The notes beneath the pieces were generated by a model that was not told the DNA's origin, made no database searches, and was given only the letters and a program-made list of their open reading frames with translations. Shown piece after piece: positions 26,564 to 33,804 of a stretch of DNA of 64,000 nt. The translations under genes and the position numbers were made by a program. Source of the stretch: Phycisphaeraceae bacterium (GTDB taxonomy: Bacteria; Planctomycetota; Phycisphaerae; Phycisphaerales; UBA1924); the NCBI GenBank assembly GCA_019636555.1, contig JAHBXH010000001.1, positions 1,116,001 to 1,180,000 of the forward strand. The letters are read 5' to 3'. The first letter of the stretch is position 1; every line of letters begins with the position of its first letter.

Positions 26564-27697
26564 ATGTCCACAGTCCCCAACTCCGGATCGACGCCGCCGC
26601 AGCGCCCCGCCTCACCCGGCGCGCCCGTGACGCCCGGCCAGCCACTTCGCCCGGGCGTGCCGCCGTCGCTGCAGACGCCTCGTCCGCAGCCGTTCACCCG
26701 CGCGCCCAAGCCGCTTCCCTTGAAACCTCGTCGCGTGCGCGGCGGAATCAAGATCACAAGTGCCGAGCAGGCTTCTCTCTGGTCCGAGAGTTGGGCGGCG
26801 CAGCGCTGGGTGCGCATCATCGAGCAGGCAGCGCCCGGAAAGCGCGCCGTCGATGGACTCGAGTACGCGTCGCTCGGACAAACCAAGACTCTTATCGTCG
26901 AGCCCGCGTCGCTTGTTGCGAGCGTGCAGGGCCGCGCCGAGCGTCCCTATCAGGCAAAGTTGCATATCGAACCGCTGAGCGCTGAGCAGTGGGAAAAGGT
27001 AGTCGGCGTCATGACCGATCAGGCGGTCTACGCGGCAAAGTTGCTCGCGGGAGATCTGCCTTCCAACATCGAAGATGTCTTTGTTCCTCTCGGCTTGAAG
27101 TTGTTTCCGACCGAGGCATCGGAAGTGACTTTCTCGTGCACGTGCGCCGATTTTCAGGCCGACGACCGCGCACGAAACGCAAAGAAAGCCGCGGGCGAAG
27201 CCCCGGGCCCGGTCCTCTGGTGCAAGCACGGCGCATGCGCCGCGTATCTCCTTGCGCAGAGACTTTCGGGCGATCCGTTCGTGATGTTCAAACTCCGCGG
27301 GCTCGACGGCCAGGAGTTGCTCGAGCGATTGCGTCACAGCCGCGCAATCGCGAATTCTTCGAAGACCAATCCGTCGGTCTATGCAGGACGAGTGCCGGGA
27401 GTGTCCGACGCCGGACAAGTTGAGTTCGAGGCGACGCGCGACTTCTGGGAATTGCCCGCGGGTGTTCAGGAGCTCGAAGCCCCGATCGAACCGCCGCCTG
27501 TGAGTCATCCACTTCTTCGCCGACTCGGCCCGAGTCCTTTGACGGGCGCCGCCAAAAGCGGCGGCGATGCGCCTTCGGCCTTCCCGCTCGTCGGGCTCTT
27601 GGCTTCCTGCTACGAAGTGATCAGTGAGGCCGCGATCCGCGAAGAGCGCGGGCAGCCGCTATCCGCTGCCGCGGATCAATCGGGCGAACAACCCTGA
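26564..27697 (+). CDS. SWIM zinc-finger protein
   Basis: 377 aa. A SWIM-type zinc site (CxC...CxH) is visible as FSCTCADFQ near residue 191 and VLWCKHGACAAYLLAQRL near residue 222. The N-terminal 55 residues are Pro-rich and disordered. SWIM domains bind DNA or proteins and in bacteria often accompany SNF2 helicases, either fused or, as here, in the next gene. It starts 3 bases after the helicase stop with GAGGTG as ribosome binding site, so the two products probably act together on chromatin or DNA repair substrates. The exact role is unknown. Confidence 0.85.
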   Translation: MSTVPNSGSTPPQRPASPGAPVTPGQPLRPGVPPSLQTPRPQPFTRAPKPLPLKPRRVRGGIKITSAEQASLWSESWAAQRWVRIIEQAAPGKRAVDGLEYASLGQTKTLIVEPASLVASVQGRAERPYQAKLHIEPLSAEQWEKVVGVMTDQAVYAAKLLAGDLPSNIEDVFVPLGLKLFPTEASEVTFSCTCADFQADDRARNAKKAAGEAPGPVLWCKHGACAAYLLAQRLSGDPFVMFKLRGLDGQELLERLRHSRAIANSSKTNPSVYAGRVPGVSDAGQVEFEATRDFWELPAGVQELEAPIEPPPVSHPLLRRLGPSPLTGAAKSGGDAPSAFPLVGLLASCYEVISEAAIREERGQPLSAAADQSGEQP

Positions 27698-27763
27698 GCG
27701 TCGGTCTTGGATTGCGAATGCGGGCCGGTCGAACTCCGCATTGACAGGCACCGTAGCTGCCCG

Positions 27764-28036
27764 ATGCTCTTCATGGTCCTCGAGCTCTTCAAGTCCGGCA
27801 AGGCAGACGAAGTGGGGGCGCGATTCAAGTCTCGGGGCAGGATGATGCCGGACGGCGTCAAGTATCACGGAAGTTGGCTCGAACCCGCCAGCGGCAAGTG
27901 CTTCCAGGTCATGGAGTCTCCGAGCCGGGCCCAGATTGACGAGTGGATCGGCCATTGGTCCGATCTCGTCGATTTCGAGGTCATCCCGGTCGTGACGTCG
28001 GCCGAGTACTGGAAAACAAAGGAATCCACGGCCTGA
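27764..28036 (+). CDS. DUF3303 domain protein
   Basis: 90-aa soluble protein. Its layout matches the DUF3303 family: MLFMVLELFKSGKADEV at the start, GVKYHGSWLEPASGKCFQVM in the middle and WIGHWSDLVDFEVIPV near the end. These are small ferredoxin-like alpha/beta barrel proteins of unknown function. The frame opens 57 bases earlier, but similarity begins exactly at this ATG. Confidence 0.85.
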   Translation: MLFMVLELFKSGKADEVGARFKSRGRMMPDGVKYHGSWLEPASGKCFQVMESPSRAQIDEWIGHWSDLVDFEVIPVVTSAEYWKTKESTA

Positions 28037-28149
28037 TCTGGGCCGGCCTGACCGGACCCGAACTGGACTTCAATCTGCTTCGGGGGTTGGACCCAGATGG
28101 GCCGCGCTCCCTAGACTTCTCCTCACTTTGGAGCCGACCGTGACGGACG

Positions 28150-28345
28150 CCAGCCGGGAAACCGGAACAAGGCCGAGGCGCGGTTCGGGGCTTTCCCATC
28201 GCGGCTGATGGAAAGTCCAGCTCCCGACCCGAAGCTCGCTTCGGGCAATGTTGCCGCGGCTTCCGCACCTTGCGATTTTCTCGCCGGGGACGGGACCGCG
28301 AATGGTCCGTCCGCTGGTCGTCTCCGGCTCAAACGAGCCGGTGAG
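28150..28345. other. Hairpin-rich non-coding stretch, possible structured RNA or terminators
   Basis: No gene is seen between 28037 and 28400. Five successive hairpins can be drawn: CCGG-GAAA-CCGG (28154-28165, a GNRA loop), CTTTCCCATC with GATGGAAAG (28191-28215, one bulge), CCCGAAG-CTCG-CTTCGGG (28228-28245), GGACC with GGTCC (about 28292-28308), and CCGGCTC-AAAC-GAGCCGG (28324-28341). Short stems are common in GC-rich DNA, so this is only a candidate. None is followed by a good T tract. tRNA-Gln begins 60 bases downstream. Confidence 0.3.
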
Positions 28346-28400
28346 CATGCAAGGAGTCTTTGTCGGGAGTCACACCACCAGACCGCAGCAAGCGAATTTC

Positions 28401-28471
28401 TGGGCGATGGTGTAACGGTAGCACAGCAGATTTTGGTTCTGTTTGTCAAGGTTCGAATCCTTGTCGCCCAG
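28401..28471 (+). tRNA. tRNA-Gln (anticodon TTG)
   Basis: 71-base cloverleaf. The acceptor stem pairs TGGGCGA with TCGCCCA; the anticodon stem GCAGA/TCTGT encloses loop TTTTGGT; T arm GGTTCGAATCC. Discriminator G at 28471; CCA not encoded. Confidence 0.95.
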
Positions 28472-28514
28472 CTTCCCTTTTCGGGCTTGCGCTTCGGGCG
28501 CTGCCAGCACAACG

Positions 28515-29327
28515 ATGAGCAATTCATCCAACAACTCCGCTCCTTCCGCCATCATCCTCGCCGCCGGAAAAGGCACGCGGATGAAGAGCGATCTGCCCAA
28601 GGTCGTGCATCCTGTGGGCGGACGGCCCATGGTGTGCGCCGTTGTGGATGCGTGCCTCGCGGCGGGCTGCAAGCGCATCGTCGCCGTGGTCGGATACAAA
28701 CAGGAAGACGTGCGTGCGGCGCTCAAGGGTTACGACATTGAATTCGCGGTGCAGGAGCCGCAGTTTGGTACGGGCCACGCCGTGCAGTGCGCCGAAGAGA
28801 TTTTCAAGAGCGCTGGGTATCCCGGCGACACGTTTGTGCTCTGCGGCGACGGCCCGCTCATCCGCCTCGCGACCCTCGAAAAAGTCCTGAAGCGCCATCG
28901 CGAAAAGCACGCGAGCGCGACGCTCGCCACCGCAGTGCTCGACGATGCAACCGGTTACGGGCGCATCTGGCGTGACAGCGACGGCCGCTTCAAGGCGATC
29001 GTCGAGCAGAAGAACTGCACGCCCGAGCAGCTCGCGATCAAGGAAGTCAACCCGTCGTACTACTGCTTCAACACCGCCGATCTTTTCCGGGCGCTCAAAG
29101 GTGTGACGCGCAACCCAGTCAGCGGCGAGTTCTATCTGACCGACACGCTGAGCCTTTTGCTCAACGAAGTGAAGACCGTCGAAGTCATCGAGGCCGTGCC
29201 GCCCGAAGACGTCCTCAGCATCAACACGCTTGAAGACCTCGCGAAAGTGGACGCGATCTATCGCAGCCGCCCCGCGATCAAGCCGTCACAGCCGACGCAA
29301 CCCCTCGCGAGTGGAGCACATCGATGA
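28515..29327 (+). CDS. UDP-GlcNAc pyrophosphorylase-like nucleotidyltransferase (GlmU N-domain only)
   Basis: 270-aa cytosolic enzyme. The nucleotidyltransferase signature AIILAAGKGTRMKSDLPKVV is at residues 12-31, and QEPQFGTGHAVQ, LCGDGPLI, GYGRIWRD and EVNPSYYCF follow the GlmU order. It would make UDP-N-acetylglucosamine from UTP and GlcNAc-1-phosphate. The left-handed beta-helix acetyltransferase half present in GlmU (about 200 more residues) is missing, so acetylation must be done by another protein. The stop overlaps the prs start (ATGA). Preference for GlcNAc-1-P over another sugar phosphate is inferred. Confidence 0.85.
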   Translation: MSNSSNNSAPSAIILAAGKGTRMKSDLPKVVHPVGGRPMVCAVVDACLAAGCKRIVAVVGYKQEDVRAALKGYDIEFAVQEPQFGTGHAVQCAEEIFKSAGYPGDTFVLCGDGPLIRLATLEKVLKRHREKHASATLATAVLDDATGYGRIWRDSDGRFKAIVEQKNCTPEQLAIKEVNPSYYCFNTADLFRALKGVTRNPVSGEFYLTDTLSLLLNEVKTVEVIEAVPPEDVLSINTLEDLAKVDAIYRSRPAIKPSQPTQPLASGAHR

Positions 29328-30307
29328 ATCACGGCGCGAACGGCGATCTCAAGATTTTCGCGGGCCGCTCCAGCCGCGTGCTCGCCGAGCGCATGTGCGC
29401 CCATCTCAAGATGGATCTGGGCGCGTCGCACACAGTGGTCTTCCCCGACGGAGAGTTGCTCGTCAAGCTCGAAGAAGATGTCCGCGGACGCGACTGCTAC
29501 GTCGTCATCTCGACGTGCGCTCCTGTCAACGACAACCTGATGGAGCTGCTGACCTTCGTCGACTGTTTGCGGCGCGCTTCCGCGGCACGCGTCACTGTCG
29601 TCACGCCGTATTTCGGATACGCCCGACAGGACCGCAAGGACGAGGGCCGCGTCCCGATCACCGCGAAGCTCGTCGCGAATCTCATCACCGCGGCGGGAGC
29701 CGATCGCGTGCTCGCGGTCGATCTTCACGCGGCGCAGATCCAGGGCTTCTTCGACCTGCCGGTCGATCACCTTTCCGCGACGCCGGTCTTCCTCGAATAT
29801 TTCGCCGGAATCCGCAAGGAACTGGGCGACCTTTGCCTCGTGAGCCCCGACGTCGGCAATGTCAAAGTGTCCGAAGGAATGGCCAACCTGCTCGGCGGCG
29901 ATCTCGCGATCATCAACAAGCGCCGCCTCAGCGGCTCGACCGTCGTCACCGGCAACCTCATCGGTTCGGTCGAAGGCAAGACGGTGCTGATGTTCGACGA
30001 CATGATCTCGACCGCGGGCACGGTAATCGAAGCGGCCAAGCTCGTGATGAGCCGCGGCGCCAAGCAGGTGATCGCCGCCGCAACCCACGGCGTGCTCGTC
30101 GGCCCAGCGATCGAGCGCCTCTCGTCCGATCAGATTTCAAAGGTGGTGGTGACGAACACCATCTCGCAAGTCGATCGAAGCGATGCGCTCAAGGGAAAAC
30201 TGGTCGAACTCTGCGTCAGCAAACTGCTGGGCGAGGCGATCAACCGGATTCACAACAACCAGTCGGTTTCCGCGCTCTTCCAGAAGAACGCCGGAACCAA
30301 GAGATAA
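29324..30307 (+). CDS. prs: Ribose-phosphate pyrophosphokinase
   Basis: Makes PRPP from ribose-5-phosphate and ATP for nucleotide, His and Trp synthesis. 327 aa. Motifs: FPDGELLVKLEEDVRGRDCY, the flexible loop PYFGYARQDRKDEGR near residue 101, VDLHAAQIQGFFD, and the PRPP-binding loop LMFDDMISTAGTVIEAA near residue 224. The regulatory signature is complete. It follows the GlmU-like gene with overlapping stop and start, an arrangement (glmU-prs-rplY-pth) common in bacteria. Confidence 0.97.
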   Translation: MNHGANGDLKIFAGRSSRVLAERMCAHLKMDLGASHTVVFPDGELLVKLEEDVRGRDCYVVISTCAPVNDNLMELLTFVDCLRRASAARVTVVTPYFGYARQDRKDEGRVPITAKLVANLITAAGADRVLAVDLHAAQIQGFFDLPVDHLSATPVFLEYFAGIRKELGDLCLVSPDVGNVKVSEGMANLLGGDLAIINKRRLSGSTVVTGNLIGSVEGKTVLMFDDMISTAGTVIEAAKLVMSRGAKQVIAAATHGVLVGPAIERLSSDQISKVVVTNTISQVDRSDALKGKLVELCVSKLLGEAINRIHNNQSVSALFQKNAGTKR

Positions 30308-30354
30308 ACCAAACACAAGCAGGACCAGTGCGATAGATCAGAAAGGATCGAGAA

Positions 30355-31131
30355 ATGCTCCAGAAAGCCCCCCTCCTCAAAGCCCAGAATCGCGACAAGA
30401 CCGGAAGCCGCTACTGCCAGCGCATCCGTTCAAGCGGCCAATTGCCGGCCATTGTTTACGGACACAAGCAGGACCCTGTCGCGATCACCCTCGACTTCAA
30501 AGAAGCAATCAGCCACTTCACCAAGGGCGAGAAGATCTTCCGCCTCGGCTTCGACGGCTCGAAGGAGAAGGACGGCGGCCAGGTCGTCCTGCTCAAGGAT
30601 CTCCAGTTCGATCACCTCGGCACGAACATCGTTCACGCCGACTTTGCCCGCGTTGATCTCAACGAGCGCATCCGCACCCGTGTTCCGATCCACCTCATCG
30701 GTGAGGCGAAAGGACTCAAGACCGCCGGCGCGATCCTGATGCACCCGACAAACGAAGTCGTTGTCGAATGTTTGGTCACCGAGCTGCCCGAGTTCCTGGA
30801 AGTCCGCATCGACGAACTCGATGTCGATCAGCAGATCAGCGCCTCGCAGGTCAAGCTGCCCAGCGAGAGCATCAAGATGATCACCGACTCGCACGCGATC
30901 GTCGCGCAGATCGTGATCCAGCAGGAAATCGTTGTCGGCGAAGCGACCGCCGCCGAAGGCGGACCGGCGGAGCCCGAGGTCCTTACTGCCAAGAAGGCCG
31001 AGGGCGAAGAAGGCGCTGCCGCTGCCAAGGGTGCTGCACCCGCCAAGGGCGCTGCGCCCGCTGCCGCCGGTGCGAAGGCTGCTGCTCCTGCCAAGGACGC
31101 CAAGCCCGCCGCTGGAGCACCCAAGAAGTAA
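30355..31131 (+). CDS. rplY: 50S ribosomal protein L25/general stress protein Ctc
   Basis: Binds 5S rRNA in the large subunit. 258 aa, the long (Ctc/TL5) form with an N-terminal 5S-binding domain (GSRYCQRIRSSGQLPAIVYG) and a second beta domain (VRIDELDVDQQISASQVKLP). The last 60 residues are an Ala/Lys/Pro/Gly-rich tail. AAGGA precedes the ATG at proper spacing. Confidence 0.95.
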   Translation: MLQKAPLLKAQNRDKTGSRYCQRIRSSGQLPAIVYGHKQDPVAITLDFKEAISHFTKGEKIFRLGFDGSKEKDGGQVVLLKDLQFDHLGTNIVHADFARVDLNERIRTRVPIHLIGEAKGLKTAGAILMHPTNEVVVECLVTELPEFLEVRIDELDVDQQISASQVKLPSESIKMITDSHAIVAQIVIQQEIVVGEATAAEGGPAEPEVLTAKKAEGEEGAAAAKGAAPAKGAAPAAAGAKAAAPAKDAKPAAGAPKK

Positions 31132-31136
31132 TCGAC

Positions 31137-31859
31137 ATGAAGCTCATCGTCGGCCTCGGCAATCCCGGTCCCGAATACGCCAAAACGCGGCACAACGCCG
31201 GGTTCGTGGTCTTGGACCGCCTTGCCGACACGCACGCCAAGGGTGTGGGGGGGGGCGCGATTCCCAAATCGCGATTCCAGGCGATGACCGTGGAGGCCGA
31301 CATCGGTTCGGAAAAATGCGTGTTCATGAAGCCCATGACCTTCATGAACCTTTCCGGACGAGCGGTGAGCGAGGCGATTCGCTTCTTCAAGCTTCAACCC
31401 GCGACCGATCTGCTTGTGGTTGTCGACGATTTCTACCTCCCGGTAGGGTCGATCCGCATCCGCGAAGCGGGTGGAACGGGCGGGCACAACGGGCTCTCCA
31501 GCATCGACCAGGCGCTCGGCAACGGTCTCTACCCACGCGTCCGTGTCGGTGTCGGCGAGCGTCCTTCCGGCGGGAAGCCCGCGAATTGGGATCAGGCGGA
31601 CTACGTCCTCTCCAAGTTCGCGGATGACGAGTGGTCGGACATGCAACCGGCCTTCGATCGTGCCGCCAAGGCATCGGAAACTTTCGTTCGGCGCGGCCTC
31701 GCGGCGGCAATGAACGAATTCAACGGAAACGCCGAGGCGCACCGCGCGCGACAGGCAGGCAAAGTCGGCCCCGACGGCGCGAAACCCGCGCCGGGCGCGG
31801 CCTCAAATCAGAACCCATCACCAGCCTCATCACAGGCCTCATCTCAGAAAGTGGAGTGA
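31137..31859 (+). CDS. pth: Peptidyl-tRNA hydrolase
   Basis: Releases peptides from prematurely dropped peptidyl-tRNA. 240 aa. GLGNPGPEYAKTRHNAGF at residues 5-22 holds the conserved Asn and catalytic His; PMTFMNLSGRAV, the catalytic-Asp segment VDDFYLPVG, and GGTGGHNGLSSI follow. A run of nine G (31247-31255) encodes part of a Gly loop after residue 36. About 45 C-terminal residues form a Ser/Ala/Pro-rich tail not found in most Pth proteins. It starts 5 bases after rplY. Confidence 0.96.
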   Translation: MKLIVGLGNPGPEYAKTRHNAGFVVLDRLADTHAKGVGGGAIPKSRFQAMTVEADIGSEKCVFMKPMTFMNLSGRAVSEAIRFFKLQPATDLLVVVDDFYLPVGSIRIREAGGTGGHNGLSSIDQALGNGLYPRVRVGVGERPSGGKPANWDQADYVLSKFADDEWSDMQPAFDRAAKASETFVRRGLAAAMNEFNGNAEAHRARQAGKVGPDGAKPAPGAASNQNPSPASSQASSQKVE

Positions 31860-31864
31860 CTCAC

Positions 31865-32299
31865 ATGCCCGGCAAGCGAATCTATCAGTACGAAGCCATG
31901 TTCCTGTTCGGCCAGTCGACCGCGGCGGACCTCGCGGGTTGCGTGGCCCACCTCAACGAGATCTTCCAGCGCGCGCAGGCCGAGATCATCGCGATGCGCA
32001 AGTGGGATGATCGCCGTCTTGCCTACGAGATCGCCGGCCAGAAGCGCGGCACGTACATCCTCGTGTACTTCAAGGCTCCCAACGAGTCGATGCTCGGCTT
32101 CGATCGCGATTGCAATCTCTCGGAAAAGCTCCTGCGTCACTTGCTCATCCGCGCCGACCACATGACCGTCGAGCAGATGCAGGCCGCCGATGGCCGGCGC
32201 GAGCTCGAACTCGAAGCCAAGATGCGGGCCGAAAAGCCGCAGACTTCCGAGCCGACTGCTGAGCCGGTCGCTGCCGCAGCGGAAGGCGAACCTGCCTAA
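31865..32299 (+). CDS. rpsF: 30S ribosomal protein S6
   Basis: 144 aa. The RRM-like fold is recognisable: IYQYEAMFLFGQ, AEIIAMRKWDDRRLAYEI, KRGTYILVYFKAP and LRHLLIRADHMT. The C-terminal 35 residues are a Glu/Ala-rich tail. It begins 5 bases after pth and is followed by ssb and rplI, as in the usual rpsF-ssb-(rpsR)-rplI order; rpsR is missing here. Confidence 0.96.
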   Translation: MPGKRIYQYEAMFLFGQSTAADLAGCVAHLNEIFQRAQAEIIAMRKWDDRRLAYEIAGQKRGTYILVYFKAPNESMLGFDRDCNLSEKLLRHLLIRADHMTVEQMQAADGRRELELEAKMRAEKPQTSEPTAEPVAAAAEGEPA

Positions 32300-32393
32300 T
32301 TCTGCCGCCCGAATCGGGCTTGCGGATCGGGCCGAATCCTAGTATGATCCAAACGGCCCGTGCGGGCTCCGCACGGAAACGGGGAGTAATCAC

Positions 32394-32882
32394 ATGGCTG
32401 GAAGCTACAACCGAGTTTTGTTGATGGGGAATCTGACGCGCAATGTCGAGCTTCGCGCCGTCGGAGGCAGCGGATCGCAGGTCGCCAACGTCGGCCTCGC
32501 GGTGAACCGAAACTACACGACCGCGAGCGGCGAGAAGCGCGAGGAGGTCACCTTCATCGACTGCGAAGCCTGGGGGAAAACCGCGGAAATCATGGCGAAG
32601 TACCTCTCGAAAGGCCGCCCTGTGTTTATCGAAGGTCGCTTGAAGCTTGATCAGTGGGACGACAAGGACACGGGCAAGAAGCAATCAAAGCTGAAGGTCG
32701 TCGTCGAGAGCTTCCAATTCGTGGACAGCAAAGCGAGCGGGGGTGGTGGGGGTGGTGGGGGTGGTGGGGGTGGGAGTGCGTCGTACTCGGATGACGACAG
32801 TCAGCCGCAAGTGAACACCCGAGCTCCCGGCCGGCCGGCGCAGAATGCAGCGCCGATGGGCGACGACGACATTCCGTTCTAG
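32394..32882 (+). CDS. ssb: Single-stranded DNA-binding protein
   Basis: 162 aa. OB-fold with NRVLLMGNLTRNVELRAVG, FIDCEAWGKTAEIMAKYLSK and PVFIEGRLKLDQW. A linker of nearly pure Gly around residues 116-127 is encoded by a 9-base tandem repeat (32739-32774), then an acidic tip ending DDDIPF, the canonical partner-docking tail. GGGGAG precedes the ATG. Gap to rpsF is 94 bases. Confidence 0.97.
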   Translation: MAGSYNRVLLMGNLTRNVELRAVGGSGSQVANVGLAVNRNYTTASGEKREEVTFIDCEAWGKTAEIMAKYLSKGRPVFIEGRLKLDQWDDKDTGKKQSKLKVVVESFQFVDSKASGGGGGGGGGGGGSASYSDDDSQPQVNTRAPGRPAQNAAPMGDDDIPF

Positions 32883-33013
32883 TATTCAGGCCCGGCGCGG
32901 CATTCGGCCCGAACCGGGCATGACAATTTCAGATTTCGCGTTGGGGCAGTTCCGGCTTGTTGTCGCGTCCTGCTCCTAACTCCACCCGGGTCACCGGGCG
33001 AAAGGACAGCGGC

Positions 33014-33721
33014 ATGAACAAGAACGTCAAACTTCTTCTGACAGACAACGTTGAAGCCCTCGGCATCGTGGGCGATGTGGTGAACGTGCGTACCGGCTAC
33101 GCCCGGAACTTCCTTCTCCCTCGCAATCTTGCGACTCAGCCGAGCGAAGAGAAGATCAAAGCGCTCTCCGCCAAGCGGGCCGAGGCGGAAAAAATGCTCG
33201 CGGAACAGCGCAAGCAGCGCGAAGCGCTTAGCGAGAAGCTCGAGGGCGTCGAGGTGCATCTCACGCGATCCTGCAACGATCAGGGCATCCTGTACGGGGC
33301 GATCTCGCAGCAGGACATCTCGGGCGAGCTCAACAAGATGGGGCACGCGGTCAAGCCGCGCGACGTCCGGCTCACGCAGTCGATCAAGCGCATCGACAGC
33401 TACGACGTTCACATCAAACTCGACAGCGATCTGGACGCAACCATCAAGCTCTGGGTTGTGTCGGATCGCCCGCTCGACCTGAAGAAAGACCAGCCCAGCG
33501 AGGCCGCAGCATCGGCGCACGCGACGCCGGCCGACGCCGCGGCGGTCGAATCCAAGCCCGAAGGAAAGAAGAAGGGCAAGAAGGACGAAGCCGGCGACGA
33601 CGCCAAGGCCGAAAAGCCCAAGACCGGATTCGGGAGCAGCGAGAAGGCGCCGAAAGCGGAGGCTGCCAAGCCCGCCAAGGTCGAAGCGAAAGAAGGAAAG
33701 AAGGCCGCGAAGGCCAAGTAA
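33014..33721 (+). CDS. rplI: 50S ribosomal protein L9
   Basis: 235 aa. The N-domain reads KNVKLLLTDNVEALGIVGDV and GYARNFLLPRNLA; a connecting helix and C-domain follow to about residue 150. The remaining 80 residues are a Lys/Ala/Glu-rich extension absent from the 149-aa E. coli protein. AAGGA ribosome binding site. Last gene of the cluster, closed by a strong terminator. Confidence 0.96.
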   Translation: MNKNVKLLLTDNVEALGIVGDVVNVRTGYARNFLLPRNLATQPSEEKIKALSAKRAEAEKMLAEQRKQREALSEKLEGVEVHLTRSCNDQGILYGAISQQDISGELNKMGHAVKPRDVRLTQSIKRIDSYDVHIKLDSDLDATIKLWVVSDRPLDLKKDQPSEAAASAHATPADAAAVESKPEGKKKGKKDEAGDDAKAEKPKTGFGSSEKAPKAEAAKPAKVEAKEGKKAAKAK

Positions 33722-33749
33722 GCCGGGGGTTCAAACAGTTTGTGCAATG

Positions 33750-33777
33750 AAAAGGCCCCCGGCATCGGGGGCCTTTT
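33750..33777 (+). terminator. Rho-independent terminator after rplI
   Basis: AAAAGGCCCCC and its complement GGGGGCCTTTT frame a short loop and are followed by further T (to 33780). It closes the plus-strand cluster and, by its A tract, may also stop the converging minus-strand operon. Confidence 0.92.
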
Positions 33778-33804
33778 TTTCACATCAGGTTTTCAACGCG
33801 ACTC

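Noticed and set aside
28205-28220. Possible RNase P RNA, because GGAAAGTCC resembles its conserved 5' segment
   Set aside because: The remaining universal RNase P segments could not be found downstream, and the space before tRNA-Gln is too short.
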